From: Paenibacillus sp. 32352
GTDB taxonomy: Bacteria; Bacillota; Bacilli; Paenibacillales; NBRC-103111
Reading direction: 5' to 3'
Assembly: GCF_002042965.1 (NCBI RefSeq)
Contig: NZ_MZNT01000018.1
Span: 62,001 to 126,000 of the forward strand
Length of the DNA stretch: 64,000 nt
The first letter of the stretch is position 1. Every line of letters starts with the position of its first letter. Below, one piece after another: positions 34,239 through 43,038 of this stretch. A model generated the notes under the pieces. It was given only the letters and a program-made list of their open reading frames with translations, made no database searches and had not been told where the DNA came from. Position numbers and translations under genes: made by a program.

Positions 34239-35867
34239 ATGAAATGGACGAAACTAACGGCGCTGACAGTGGCGTCGGCTGTGGCCGTAAGCCTTACAGC
34301 GGGCTGCAGCAATACGAAGGATGCAGGCAAGCAGGCAGAGAGCAAAGAGTCAGCAGCCCCCAACGTGAATAAGACCGGTTTGCCTATCGTCAACCAGCCG
34401 ATCGAGCTGACCTTCTTCACGGGACTTGCCGATACGAATGGCAGTAACAGCTTCGAAGAGAGGCTCGTGTGGAAGGAATACGCCAAGATGTCGAATGTGA
34501 AGGTCAACTTCCAGTTCGTTCCCTTCAGCAGCCTGACGGAGAAGCGGAACCTGTCGCTGGCCAACGGCGATTACCCCGATGCGTTCTATTCGGCACGCGT
34601 TCCCGCGTCGGATCTGATGAAATACGGCAGCCAAGGCGTATTCGTCAAGCTGAACGATTACATCAACGACTATGCGCCGAACCTGAAGAAGCTGATGGAT
34701 AAATATCCGGACTTGCGCAAAGCATTGACGATGCCGGACGGCAATATTTACTCGTTCCCTTCTTTTTACAGCCCGGAATTTTTGCCGATGCTGATCGGTA
34801 CGCCGCTGTGGGTCAAGAAGGACTGGCTCGATAAATTGAACATGAAGGAGCCTCAGACGACGGAGGAGCTGTACGCGTATCTGAAAGCTGTGAAATCTAC
34901 GGATCTGAACGGGAACGGTCAGCCGGACGAAATTCCATACAGCGGTACCGGCATCGGTCCGTTGATTGATCAAGTCAAGGGAGCATGGGGTGTAGGCAAT
35001 CGAGGATTGGGGCATAAATTCGTCGATGTGGATCCGAAGACGAACGAGCTTCGCTTCTTCCGTTTGACCCAGAACTACAAGGAAGTGCTGCAATATGTCA
35101 ACAAGCTGTATATGGAAGGCTTGATAGACAAGGATATTTTCACGCAGAACGGCAATGCGCTTTATGCCAAGGGAGCCAAGAACGTGCTCGGCTCAACGAT
35201 CAACCCGAATCCGAAGACCCAGTTCAACGGGGATGGCTATTTTGGACTCGGCGCGCTGAAAGGACCTCATGGGGACCAGATGTACACGCACATCAAAGTT
35301 CCGATGGTGTGGCCGGGTGCTTTTGTCATAACGGATAAGAACAAAAATATCGAGGCTACCATCCGGTGGATGGATCACTTCTTCAGCGACGAAGGCGCGC
35401 AGTTTTACTTCATGGGCGTCGAAGGGACAAGCTACACCAAAACGGCTGACGGCAAGCTCGAATACAACGATGAAATCAAGAAAAATCCGAACGGCTTGAC
35501 GATGGACCAGGCGTTAACGAAGTATGTGACGTGGATGGGCGGAAGCTATCCGGGCTACGTGCAGGAGAAATATTTCAAAGGCTCGGAGACGCTGCCGGAA
35601 TCGATAGAGGCCGGGAAGAAAGCTCAGCCTTATGCAATCAAGGATCTATGGTACAACTTCAACTTCACCGATGCGGAGAACGAGTACATGAGCACTAAAG
35701 GCTCGGATATTCAGACGTATATCGGCGAGATGGAATCCAAATTGATTACCGGCGCCGCCTCCTTCGACGAGTGGGATAAATATGTGGCAACGGTCAATGG
35801 CATGGGTGTCGACCAATATTTGAAAACGTACAAGGCCGCTTACGATCGTTATAATAAAAGCAAATAA
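34239..35867 (+). CDS. Extracellular sugar-binding lipoprotein (LplA-like)
   Basis: 542 residues, long as usual for the LplA class. The lipoprotein signal ends TAGC with the lipidated Cys at about 23. The mature protein shows the family pattern IELTFFTGLADTNGSN near the N-terminus, a calcium-loop-like DLNGNGQPDEIP, and IRWMDHFFSDEGAQFYFMGVEG. It captures an oligosaccharide for the two permeases upstream. Unlike many Paenibacillus systems, no YesMN-type two-component pair or glycoside hydrolase is adjacent. Confidence 0.92.
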   Translation: MKWTKLTALTVASAVAVSLTAGCSNTKDAGKQAESKESAAPNVNKTGLPIVNQPIELTFFTGLADTNGSNSFEERLVWKEYAKMSNVKVNFQFVPFSSLTEKRNLSLANGDYPDAFYSARVPASDLMKYGSQGVFVKLNDYINDYAPNLKKLMDKYPDLRKALTMPDGNIYSFPSFYSPEFLPMLIGTPLWVKKDWLDKLNMKEPQTTEELYAYLKAVKSTDLNGNGQPDEIPYSGTGIGPLIDQVKGAWGVGNRGLGHKFVDVDPKTNELRFFRLTQNYKEVLQYVNKLYMEGLIDKDIFTQNGNALYAKGAKNVLGSTINPNPKTQFNGDGYFGLGALKGPHGDQMYTHIKVPMVWPGAFVITDKNKNIEATIRWMDHFFSDEGAQFYFMGVEGTSYTKTADGKLEYNDEIKKNPNGLTMDQALTKYVTWMGGSYPGYVQEKYFKGSETLPESIEAGKKAQPYAIKDLWYNFNFTDAENEYMSTKGSDIQTYIGEMESKLITGAASFDEWDKYVATVNGMGVDQYLKTYKAAYDRYNKSK

Positions 35868-35885
35868 GGCAATATTATTCAGAAG

Positions 35886-35918
35886 ACCCTCCACGCTCAA
35901 AGCGGCTGGAGGGTTTCA
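35886..35918 (+). terminator. Terminator of the lpl-type operon
   Basis: ACCCTCCA (35886-35893) and TGGAGGGT (35907-35914), with an inner CGC/GCG pair, then TTTC. Confidence 0.75.
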
Positions 35919-36096
35919 CGTTTTTTACGTTGCAAAACCGATTGTTGTTCAACGCCATTTTTCTTGTTTTTTTTCGTACCGTATAGTGTAAGATCATTCT
36001 TAACGACGGAGATTCTGTTTGTGTGACTCTTCTGTTGAATGGCCAATGGCTTCTTAATAGAATGGACGGAATCGGCAAAATGCCTGGAGGGATGGC

Positions 36097-36900
36097 ATGA
36101 TTTTGGACAAAGTAATCTGGGTGGCAGTGTTAACGCTGATCATCCATGCGGTAGAAACGTTGTCTTACAGCATTCGGCTGGCTGGTGTTCGGACAGGCAA
36201 GCTGGCCGTCGCCTTGTCGCTGACGGGAATGATCGTGCTGCTCTCGCGCACGTCGAATCTTATCCAGGGCCCCATGATGGGAGGCGTCATCGATCAGGCC
36301 AAGCGCGATCCCGGCGTTTCCCTGGAAGCTCAAATGCACATCATGATTGCCGGTGCGTCGCTTGGCACTCTGCTGGCCATCTTGTTATTCCCTACAGCGG
36401 TCCGTATAGCGGTGAAGCTGATCGCCCGGCTTGAAGTGACCGGGTCCTTGCCCCGCCTGGTGCTGGATTCCGTATCCTTTCGCAGCTTGAAATACGCAGG
36501 CCGCCAGTTCAAGCTCCCGACCTGGGAGATGATTTCCCGCCTTCGTGTCGGAGGGGTGCCGAAGCGTCTTCTGCTGCTGAACATGTTCGTCACCGGCTTT
36601 TATACCGTCGGGGTATTGTCAGCGCTGTACGCTTCGTTTCTTAGCCCCGGGCACAGTACGGCTGCCTCCATGTCGTCGGGCCTCGTGAACGGCGTCGCAA
36701 CGATCCTGATGACCCTGCTGGTCGACCCGCAGGTCGCTCTGCTGACCGATCGGGCAATGACCGGAAAGGCCAGCATGGCCTCCATCAGCAAAATGTACGG
36801 GTGGCTGATGTTTTCGCGGTTTTGCGGCACATGGCTTGCCCAATTGCTGCTGGTTCCCTGTACGATGCTCATTCAGTGGATGGTCCCATTCTTTTCATAA
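36097..36900 (+). CDS. amj: Lipid II flippase Amj family
   Basis: 267 residues, six to eight hydrophobic helices. The N-terminal motif IIHAVETLSYSIRLAGVRTGKLAVALSL and the following LLSRTSNLIQGP are typical of Amj (YdaH). In B. subtilis Amj is the alternative flippase that moves lipid II when MurJ is absent or inhibited. TGGAGGG precedes the ATG. In B. subtilis the gene is under sigma-M control; no clear ECF promoter was found here. The gene is monocistronic. Confidence 0.88.
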   Translation: MILDKVIWVAVLTLIIHAVETLSYSIRLAGVRTGKLAVALSLTGMIVLLSRTSNLIQGPMMGGVIDQAKRDPGVSLEAQMHIMIAGASLGTLLAILLFPTAVRIAVKLIARLEVTGSLPRLVLDSVSFRSLKYAGRQFKLPTWEMISRLRVGGVPKRLLLLNMFVTGFYTVGVLSALYASFLSPGHSTAASMSSGLVNGVATILMTLLVDPQVALLTDRAMTGKASMASISKMYGWLMFSRFCGTWLAQLLLVPCTMLIQWMVPFFS

Positions 36901-37092
36901 ATAGGTCGAAAGTACCGGTTGATGCGCTGATCCAAAACGCTTGGGGAGGCGTACTTTTTGTGGAGATTGGGGGAAAATGAGCAGACAATATTGAGGAAAT
37001 ATATAGATTTCAATGGAAAAAAGGAATACGGGCTTTCATGTCGAATGTATCGAATGTTAGTCATTTTATACTAGAGGAGAAACGCCTATCCT

Positions 37093-37863
37093 ATGATTGA
37101 ATTTCAAAATGTTTCCAAGGTTTATCCCAATGGTACCGTAGGTTTAAAAAATATTAACCTCACCATCCAACCGGGTGATTTTGTCGTTATCGTAGGTCTG
37201 TCCGGTGCAGGAAAGTCGACGCTGCTGCGCTCGATGAACCGGCTGCATGAAATTACCGACGGTCAAATTTTGATAGACGGCAAGTCCATCACGGCTGCCC
37301 GTGGGGCTGAGCTTCGCCGCATGCGCCGCGATATCGGTATGATTTTCCAAAGCTTTAACCTGGTCAAACGGGTATCCGTTTTGCGTAATGTTCTCTCCGG
37401 CCGGGTGGGCTATCACTCTACATTTAGAACCATTCTTGGTCTGTTTCCCAAAGAGGATATTGAGCTTTCCCTCAAAGCGCTGGAGCGCGTTAACATTCGC
37501 GAGAAAGCATACGCCCGCGCAGACGAGCTCTCCGGCGGCCAGCAGCAACGTGTATCCATTGCCCGCGCTTTGGCACAGGAAGCCAAAATTATTTTGGCTG
37601 ACGAGCCGGTAGCTTCCCTGGACCCATTGACGACCCGGCAGGTTATGGATGACTTGAGACGGATCAATCAGGAGCTTGGCATCACTACGATTGTAAACCT
37701 TCACTTCATTGACCTGGCGAGAGAGTATGCAACTCGAATTATCGGCTTGCGGGCAGGGGAAGTCGTGTTTGACGGACCGGTTTCGGAAGCTACCGACGAG
37801 AAATTCTCGGAAATCTACGGCCGCGCGATCAAGAAAGACGAGCTGCTGGGGGTGGAAGGCTAA
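37093..37863 (+). CDS. phnC: Phosphonate/phosphite-type ABC transporter ATP-binding protein
   Basis: 256 residues. Walker A VGLSGAGKSTLL, signature LSGGQQQRVSIARAL, and Walker B IILADEPVASLDP, with the PhnC-type insert SGRVGYHSTFRTILGLFPKEDIE. AGAGGAG lies before the ATG. Two adjacent 9 bp repeats (TCGAATGTA, TCGAATGTT) sit about 40 bp upstream. First gene of a C-E-E unit. Substrate could be phosphonate, phosphite or phosphate ester. No C-P lyase genes are adjacent, so catabolism lies elsewhere. Confidence 0.92.
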   Translation: MIEFQNVSKVYPNGTVGLKNINLTIQPGDFVVIVGLSGAGKSTLLRSMNRLHEITDGQILIDGKSITAARGAELRRMRRDIGMIFQSFNLVKRVSVLRNVLSGRVGYHSTFRTILGLFPKEDIELSLKALERVNIREKAYARADELSGGQQQRVSIARALAQEAKIILADEPVASLDPLTTRQVMDDLRRINQELGITTIVNLHFIDLAREYATRIIGLRAGEVVFDGPVSEATDEKFSEIYGRAIKKDELLGVEG

Positions 37864-38657
37864 TGACCGCATCCGAGCAACGCGGGAAGCAGCTTCAAAA
37901 GCCTTCGTCTTTAAAGCCTGCCCTTTCCGTCATCTTCATTCTGCTGCTTTTGTTCGGCAGCGCAATTCGAACGGACGCTTCTCTCGTAGAGCTTATTCAA
38001 GGTATTCCCGAGATGGGAAAGCTGTTCCAGGAGATGTATCCTCCCAATTGGAGCTACCTGAGTACGGTCATTGACCCGATGATAGAAACGATTCGAATGG
38101 CTATTATCGGAACGGTGGTAGGTTCCTTGCTTTCTATTCCCGTCGCATTTTTGGCAGCACGCAATGTAACGCAAATTCCTGTGCTGAGCGCCCTGGCCCG
38201 GTTCATTCTGAACCTGGTTCGGACCATTCCAGACCTTATGTATGCAGGCGTCTTTGCTGCTATCGTAGGCTATGGGATGCTGGCAGGAACGATCGCTCTT
38301 GCGTTCTTCTCCTTCGGTTTAGTGTCCAAGCTGACTTACGAATCGATTGAATCCATTGACCCCGGCCCTCTGGAGGCTATGACGGCTGTCGGCGCCAACA
38401 AGCTGCAATGGATCAACTTTGGGGTTGTGCCGCAAGTCACGGCTCAATTTGCCGCCTACGTGCTTTACACGTTTGAAGTGAATGTGCGTGCCGCTGCGAT
38501 CTTGGGCTTTGTCGGAGCCGGCGGTATCGGATTGATTCTGCAAAGAACATTGGACCGTCTCCGTTATGATCAGGCAGCAACGATCATTTTGTTCACGCTC
38601 GTGGTCGTGCTTGTGATTGATTATATTAGTACTAAGTTACGGGAGAAGCTGCTATGA
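37863..38657 (+). CDS. phnE: Phosphonate-type ABC transporter permease 1
   Basis: 264 residues, six hydrophobic helices. The EAA-type loop is ESIDPGPLEAMTAVGANKLQWINFGVVPQV, and the PhnE C-terminal motif is AAAILGFVGAGGIGLILQRTLD. The ATG at 37863 overlaps the TAA of phnC by one base. It pairs with the second PhnE-type permease. Confidence 0.92.
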   Translation: MTASEQRGKQLQKPSSLKPALSVIFILLLLFGSAIRTDASLVELIQGIPEMGKLFQEMYPPNWSYLSTVIDPMIETIRMAIIGTVVGSLLSIPVAFLAARNVTQIPVLSALARFILNLVRTIPDLMYAGVFAAIVGYGMLAGTIALAFFSFGLVSKLTYESIESIDPGPLEAMTAVGANKLQWINFGVVPQVTAQFAAYVLYTFEVNVRAAAILGFVGAGGIGLILQRTLDRLRYDQAATIILFTLVVVLVIDYISTKLREKLL

Positions 38658-39448
38658 TGAATACGGATAAAAAGAACATCGGCGAACGAGTTCGTTATTG
38701 GTCGATTTGGATCGTTGTCATTATTATTTTGGTGTGGGCCTTTAAGGGCATCGAGTTTACGGGCATTAAAGAAACGGCGGGTCAAGTATCGAAGGCGATC
38801 TTCAAAGGCATTTTCCATCCGGATTGGGGCTTTGTCTATTTACCTGAAGGGGAGGACCTGCTTCGCGGATTGCTGGATACGGTAGCGATCGCCATCCTGG
38901 GTACATTCATTTCGGCCGTTCTCTGTATTCCTTTTGCATTCTGGGCCGCTACGGCCAAGGGCAAATCGCGCTGGGCGGTAGGCAGCGGGAAGTTTATGCT
39001 GAGCTTGATCCGTACCTTCCCTGAGGTGGTTATGGCAATCATCTTCATTAAAGCGGTAGGTCCAGGATCTTACGCCGGTGCGCTCGCGCTGGGGGTTCAC
39101 TCTATCGGGATGCTGGGTAAGCTGTATTCGGAGGCCATCGAGAATTTGGATCGGGGTCCGCAGGAGGCTCTTGTCGCTTGCGGTGCCAACAAGCTTCAAA
39201 CGCTGTGGTTTGCGGTCATTCCGCAGGTGCTTCCCGACTTTTTCTCCTTCGCATTGTATCGGTTCGAAATTAATATTCGTTCCGCTGCCATCCTGGGGGT
39301 TATCGGTGCCGGTGGTATCGGTACGCCGCTTATCTTCGCATTGGAAGCCCGCAGCTGGTCTCGGGTCGGCATTATCCTGCTTGGCGTTATTGTCATGGTA
39401 ACGGTGATCGATATTATTTCCGGGTATATTCGTAAGAAACTGGTGTAA
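38654..39448 (+). CDS. phnE: Phosphonate-type ABC transporter permease 2
   Basis: 264 residues, about 35-40% like the preceding permease by eye, with EAA-type loop ENLDRGPQEALVACGANKLQTLWFAVIPQV and IRSAAILGVIGAGGIGTPL. The ATG at 38654 overlaps the previous stop by 4 bp and follows GGGAG. Together the two permeases form a heterodimeric channel. The gene ends against a bidirectional terminator facing the binding-protein gene. Confidence 0.92.
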   Translation: MMNTDKKNIGERVRYWSIWIVVIIILVWAFKGIEFTGIKETAGQVSKAIFKGIFHPDWGFVYLPEGEDLLRGLLDTVAIAILGTFISAVLCIPFAFWAATAKGKSRWAVGSGKFMLSLIRTFPEVVMAIIFIKAVGPGSYAGALALGVHSIGMLGKLYSEAIENLDRGPQEALVACGANKLQTLWFAVIPQVLPDFFSFALYRFEINIRSAAILGVIGAGGIGTPLIFALEARSWSRVGIILLGVIVMVTVIDIISGYIRKKLV

Positions 39449-39480
39449 TAAGCATCAGCAAGAAACCAAATAAGGCAAAA

Positions 39481-39514
39481 AAAGAAGTGGTCAGGAATTC
39501 CTGGCCACTTCTTT
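39481..39514. terminator. Bidirectional terminator between phnE and phnD
   Basis: AAAGAAGTGGTCAGG (39481-39495) and CCTGGCCACTTCTTT (39500-39514) are near-perfect arms with a 4 nt loop and T-rich flanks on both strands. Confidence 0.9.
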
Positions 39515-39523
39515 GTACTTGTA

Positions 39524-40492
39524 TTACTTACCGCCCATTTGCTTGTTAGCATCACGAACGACGTTGAATTTGGAGTCGTCGGAAGTTGTGTAACCGCGGT
39601 GGGAGTAAACATCATAAATGATTTGTTGACCTTGAGGGTCTTTACCGATAGCGATGAACGCATCCGCGATTTTTTTGCGCCATTCCGGATCCATATCGTT
39701 ACGAACACTGATTGTATCGTTAGGGATTGGAGCGGTGAAGAACAACACGCGTGTTTTGGAGAATACGTCTGGAACGTCTTTCATTACCGTTGTACGAGCA
39801 TCTTGGAAAATGGCGGCTGCGTCCACTTCGTTGTTCAGAACAGCCAGAACGCCTTTGTCATGACCTTTAACGGTGATCCCTTTTACGTCTTTATCAGGGT
39901 CGAGCTTGTTTTTCTTAAGCTCAAGACCCGGGTAGATGTAGCCGGCGGAGGAAGTAACGTCCTGCCAAGCGACTTTTTTATCTTTCAAATCAGCAATAGT
40001 CTTGATTGGGGAATCGTTTTTCACGATAATCATAGATTTGTACGAATCTACAAGCTTCGTTTTGTCTTCTTGACCTGTAGCGTCGTCAACGCCGTAACGT
40101 TGTGCTTGAAGCAGCAAGTCAGCCGCTTTCTTCTCATCGTGGGCTAATACATAGCCGGTTGGAGGAAGGAAGCCGATATCGACTTTCTTGGAAGCCATAG
40201 CTTCGATAATCGTGTTGTAGTTAGTGGAGATAGAAACCTTAACAGGAATACCGAGTCTGTCTCCCAGCAGTTTCTCAAGCGGCTTCGCTTTAGCTTCCAA
40301 AGTTTCTGCGCTTTGGGAAGGAACGAATTGAACCGTCAGCTCTTTAGGAACATAACCCTTTGTTGCTGTTTCCGTTTTTCCTTTGTCTGTTGGCGCAGGT
40401 GCAGCCGGAGTTTGATCTTTCTTAGCACAGCCCGCTGCAATACCTGCAGATAGCAGAAGCGATAAGCTGATTGCCGCTACTTTTTTAAGCAT
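39524..40492 (-). CDS. phnD: Phosphate/phosphite/phosphonate-binding lipoprotein (PhnD/PtxB-like)
   Basis: 322 residues. The lipobox AAGC places the lipidated Cys at about 22. The mature domain begins PKELTVQFVPSQSAETLEAKAKPLEKLL and has the ligand-pocket pattern DVTSSAGYIYPGLELKK typical of this family. GGGAGGTC precedes the ATG. It is coded opposite to phnC-E-E and converges on it, so its level is set by a separate promoter (extended -10 TGCTATAGT near 40534). This arrangement is unusual, since phnD normally lies in the same operon. Confidence 0.9.
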   Translation of the reverse strand: MLKKVAAISLSLLLSAGIAAGCAKKDQTPAAPAPTDKGKTETATKGYVPKELTVQFVPSQSAETLEAKAKPLEKLLGDRLGIPVKVSISTNYNTIIEAMASKKVDIGFLPPTGYVLAHDEKKAADLLLQAQRYGVDDATGQEDKTKLVDSYKSMIIVKNDSPIKTIADLKDKKVAWQDVTSSAGYIYPGLELKKNKLDPDKDVKGITVKGHDKGVLAVLNNEVDAAAIFQDARTTVMKDVPDVFSKTRVLFFTAPIPNDTISVRNDMDPEWRKKIADAFIAIGKDPQGQQIIYDVYSHRGYTTSDDSKFNVVRDANKQMGGK

Positions 40493-40772
40493 TTTTTTTG
40501 ACCTCCCGTTAATTATGGAATGGAATCCATGATCTACTATAGCATAATATGTCCATTTCTACAGTAAAAAAAATGTTAAGAAAGTACCTTGGCAGCCAAA
40601 AAATTTGTTAAAATAGGTCGTAATGAAATGAACCGGTACGAATGGTTGGTTTGAAAGCACTTCCATTTTTTTGCCGCGAGACCGCCGTAGACTATTGGAA
40701 TTTTGAAGCCTGGCAAGGTTCATCCTAATTTGGAGAAAACAGAAAAAAGATAACGGAGATGATTCTTTTCCC
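40493..40772. promoter_or_regulatory. Divergent intergenic region phnD / 5'-nucleotidase
   Basis: 280 bp with no gene seen. On the minus strand an extended -10 (TGCTATAGT) about 45 bp before phnD is the best promoter guess, with no good -35. Upstream of the nucleotidase gene GGAG lies about 13 bp from the ATG. No Pho-box repeats of the TTaACA type were clearly seen. Confidence 0.35.
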
Positions 40773-42359
40773 ATGACAAACGAACAAACCTGCACGATAA
40801 CGATTTTGGAAACGAGCGATGTGCACGGGGCTTTGCTGCCTATCCAATACGCCAATAACCAGCCTACTTCCTTCGGGTTAGCCAAGCTTGCTTCCTTAAT
40901 AAATAAGGAGCGGCGGAGCGGGGGACATGTCATCTACATAGATAATGGAGATTTGATCCAAGGGACTCCCCTTGCTTATCACCATGCCAAGCTGAACGCG
41001 GAAGCCCCGAATCCGATGATCAGCTGTATGAATGCCATTGGCTGCGATGCGGCTGTTATGGGAAACCACGAGTTCAACTATGGACTGGAGCTTCTTCAAA
41101 AGGCGGTGCGGGAATCGAGCTTTCCGTGGCTGAGCGCCAATATTGTCGATGCCAGGACGGGGGAGCCGTTCTTCGGCAAGCCGTACCGGCTGATCGAGCT
41201 TCCGGAAGGGATTCGCGTTGCGATCCTGGGGCTTACGACCCACTACATTCCTAATTGGGAGAAGCCGGAGCATATCGCAGGCCTGCACTTTGAAGATGCG
41301 TTCGAGGCTTGTGGTAAATGGGTGGCAAAAATACAGAAGGAAGAGCAACCTGATGTAATGATCGTCTCCTATCACGGGGGCTTTGAACGGAATTTGGTGT
41401 CGGGTGATCCGACTGAGCCTTTGACCGGGGAAAATGAAGGCTATGCCATGTGCCAAAATGTCCAGGGAATCGATGTGCTGCTGACCGGGCATCAGCACCG
41501 TACGATAGCGGACTGCAAGATCAATGGTGTCACCGTAGTTCAGCCGGGCAGCCAAGGGACGTATCTCGGAAAAGTGCAGCTTCAATTGACCAAGCGGGAT
41601 GGCAAATGGAGCATAGCGCAGTCGTCCTCCGAGCTGTTGTCGCCTGAAGGAGTGGAGCCGGACAGCACTCTGCTCGACATCGTCGCTCCGCATGAAGCGC
41701 TGACCCAGGAGTGGCTGGACCGCCCTATCGGCAAGCTGCTCGGGGATATGAGAGTAACAGATCACATGGGAGTACGGATCAAGGAGCATCCGCTGATCGA
41801 GTTTATTAACAAAGTGCAGATGGAATTATCCGGCGCCCCGATCTCCAATACGGCATTGTTCGATAATATAGCTCCGGGGTTCCCGCCGGATATTACGATG
41901 CGCGACATCGTGTCGAATTATATTTATCCTAATACGCTCCAGGTCATTAGAATCAGCGGACAGGATATCAAGGACGCGCTGGAACGATCGGCCTCCTATT
42001 TTGAAACGTATGACGGGGAGTCAGTGAAGGTCAACCCTTCGTTCAGCGAGCCTAAACCGCAGCATTACAATTACGACATGTGGGAAGGCATTGAATATAA
42101 GCTCAACATTTCCCGTCCGGAAGGGGAACGCGTCGTCATGCTGCAGTATCAAGGCAAGCCGCTGGATATGCACGCCCAGTATGATGTCGTTATGAACAAT
42201 TACCGCGCGGGCGGCGGCGGCAATTATATCATGTTCCAAGGCAAGCCTGTCGTACGCGACATTCCGACAGATATGGCGGAGCTGCTAGCCATCTACATTA
42301 TGGAGAGAGGAACGATCGAGGCTTCCTTGAACTCCAATTGGGAGGTTATTTGGGACTGA
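40773..42359 (+). CDS. Cytosolic bifunctional metallophosphatase / 5'-nucleotidase
   Basis: 528 residues. The N-terminal calcineurin-like phosphoesterase has metal motifs ETSDVHGALLP, IDNGDLIQG, MGNHEFNYG, VSYHGGFE and LTGHQHR. The C-terminal 5'-nucleotidase domain (about 340-520) includes NYRAGGGGNYIMF. There is no signal peptide, unlike secreted 5'-nucleotidases, so it should act on cytosolic nucleotides, cyclic nucleotides or UDP-sugars. It is divergent from phnD, suggesting a phosphate-salvage context. The start has a distant GGAG. Confidence 0.88.
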   Translation: MTNEQTCTITILETSDVHGALLPIQYANNQPTSFGLAKLASLINKERRSGGHVIYIDNGDLIQGTPLAYHHAKLNAEAPNPMISCMNAIGCDAAVMGNHEFNYGLELLQKAVRESSFPWLSANIVDARTGEPFFGKPYRLIELPEGIRVAILGLTTHYIPNWEKPEHIAGLHFEDAFEACGKWVAKIQKEEQPDVMIVSYHGGFERNLVSGDPTEPLTGENEGYAMCQNVQGIDVLLTGHQHRTIADCKINGVTVVQPGSQGTYLGKVQLQLTKRDGKWSIAQSSSELLSPEGVEPDSTLLDIVAPHEALTQEWLDRPIGKLLGDMRVTDHMGVRIKEHPLIEFINKVQMELSGAPISNTALFDNIAPGFPPDITMRDIVSNYIYPNTLQVIRISGQDIKDALERSASYFETYDGESVKVNPSFSEPKPQHYNYDMWEGIEYKLNISRPEGERVVMLQYQGKPLDMHAQYDVVMNNYRAGGGGNYIMFQGKPVVRDIPTDMAELLAIYIMERGTIEASLNSNWEVIWD

Positions 42360-42423
42360 GTGGTCCACTCCCCCCTCGCAATTTGTATAATGGGAAGGGC
42401 GATAAGGAAAGGAGGTCGGACGA

Positions 42424-42927
42424 ATGGTGATTCGCAAGCTGACGCCAGCCGATGCCGAGCGGTACAGGGACATCAGACTCAGGTCACTTAAGGAGCATCC
42501 GGATGCATTTTTGACTACTTATGAGCTAGAAATTACGAAGCCGCTGGAAACCATTCGTCATAACCTTCAGCCTACCGCCGGTAAGTTTACATTGGGGGCT
42601 TTCTCGGACGAAGGGGAACTGGCCGGCGTAGTGACATTGGTCCGTGAGAGCAATCCGAAGCTCAGGCATAAAGCGAATCTATACGCCATGTATGTAGCTC
42701 CGGAATACCGTAAACAAAGGCTGGGTCAGGCACTGGTATCGGCACTGCTGATGGAGGCTAAGACTTGTGCGGGCTTGGAAAGAGTCCATTTGACGGTTAT
42801 CTCCAGCAACCAAGCGGCCAAACGGCTCTATGAATCGCTGGGCTTCGTATGCTACGCGACGGAAAAACAAGCGTTAAAGATCGACGGAGCTTACTGGGAT
42901 GAGGATTTCCTATCGATTCGAGTATAG
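42424..42927 (+). CDS. GNAT-family N-acetyltransferase
   Basis: 167 residues; AAAGGAGG lies 8 bp before the ATG. Motif A reads MYVAPEYRKQRLGQALVSALL, and motif B reads SNQAAKRLYESLGFVCYATE, a pattern seen in RimI-like and MSMEG-like acetyltransferases. The substrate is unknown. It follows the nucleotidase gene by 64 bp and is ended by its own terminator. Confidence 0.88.
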   Translation: MVIRKLTPADAERYRDIRLRSLKEHPDAFLTTYELEITKPLETIRHNLQPTAGKFTLGAFSDEGELAGVVTLVRESNPKLRHKANLYAMYVAPEYRKQRLGQALVSALLMEAKTCAGLERVHLTVISSNQAAKRLYESLGFVCYATEKQALKIDGAYWDEDFLSIRV

Positions 42928-42932
42928 ATTGG

Positions 42933-42958
42933 AAGACTTCTTAGGAAGTCTTTTTTTG
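42933..42958 (+). terminator. Terminator after the GNAT gene
   Basis: AAGACTTC (42933-42940) and GGAAGTCTT (42944-42952) with a 3 nt loop, followed by T7. Confidence 0.9.
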
Positions 42959-43038
42959 ATTTGATACTTTACTAAATTAATGTATTAATGTATTATCGAA
43001 TTGTAGTGATAAAGTAAACGATAAGGAGATCGTGTACC

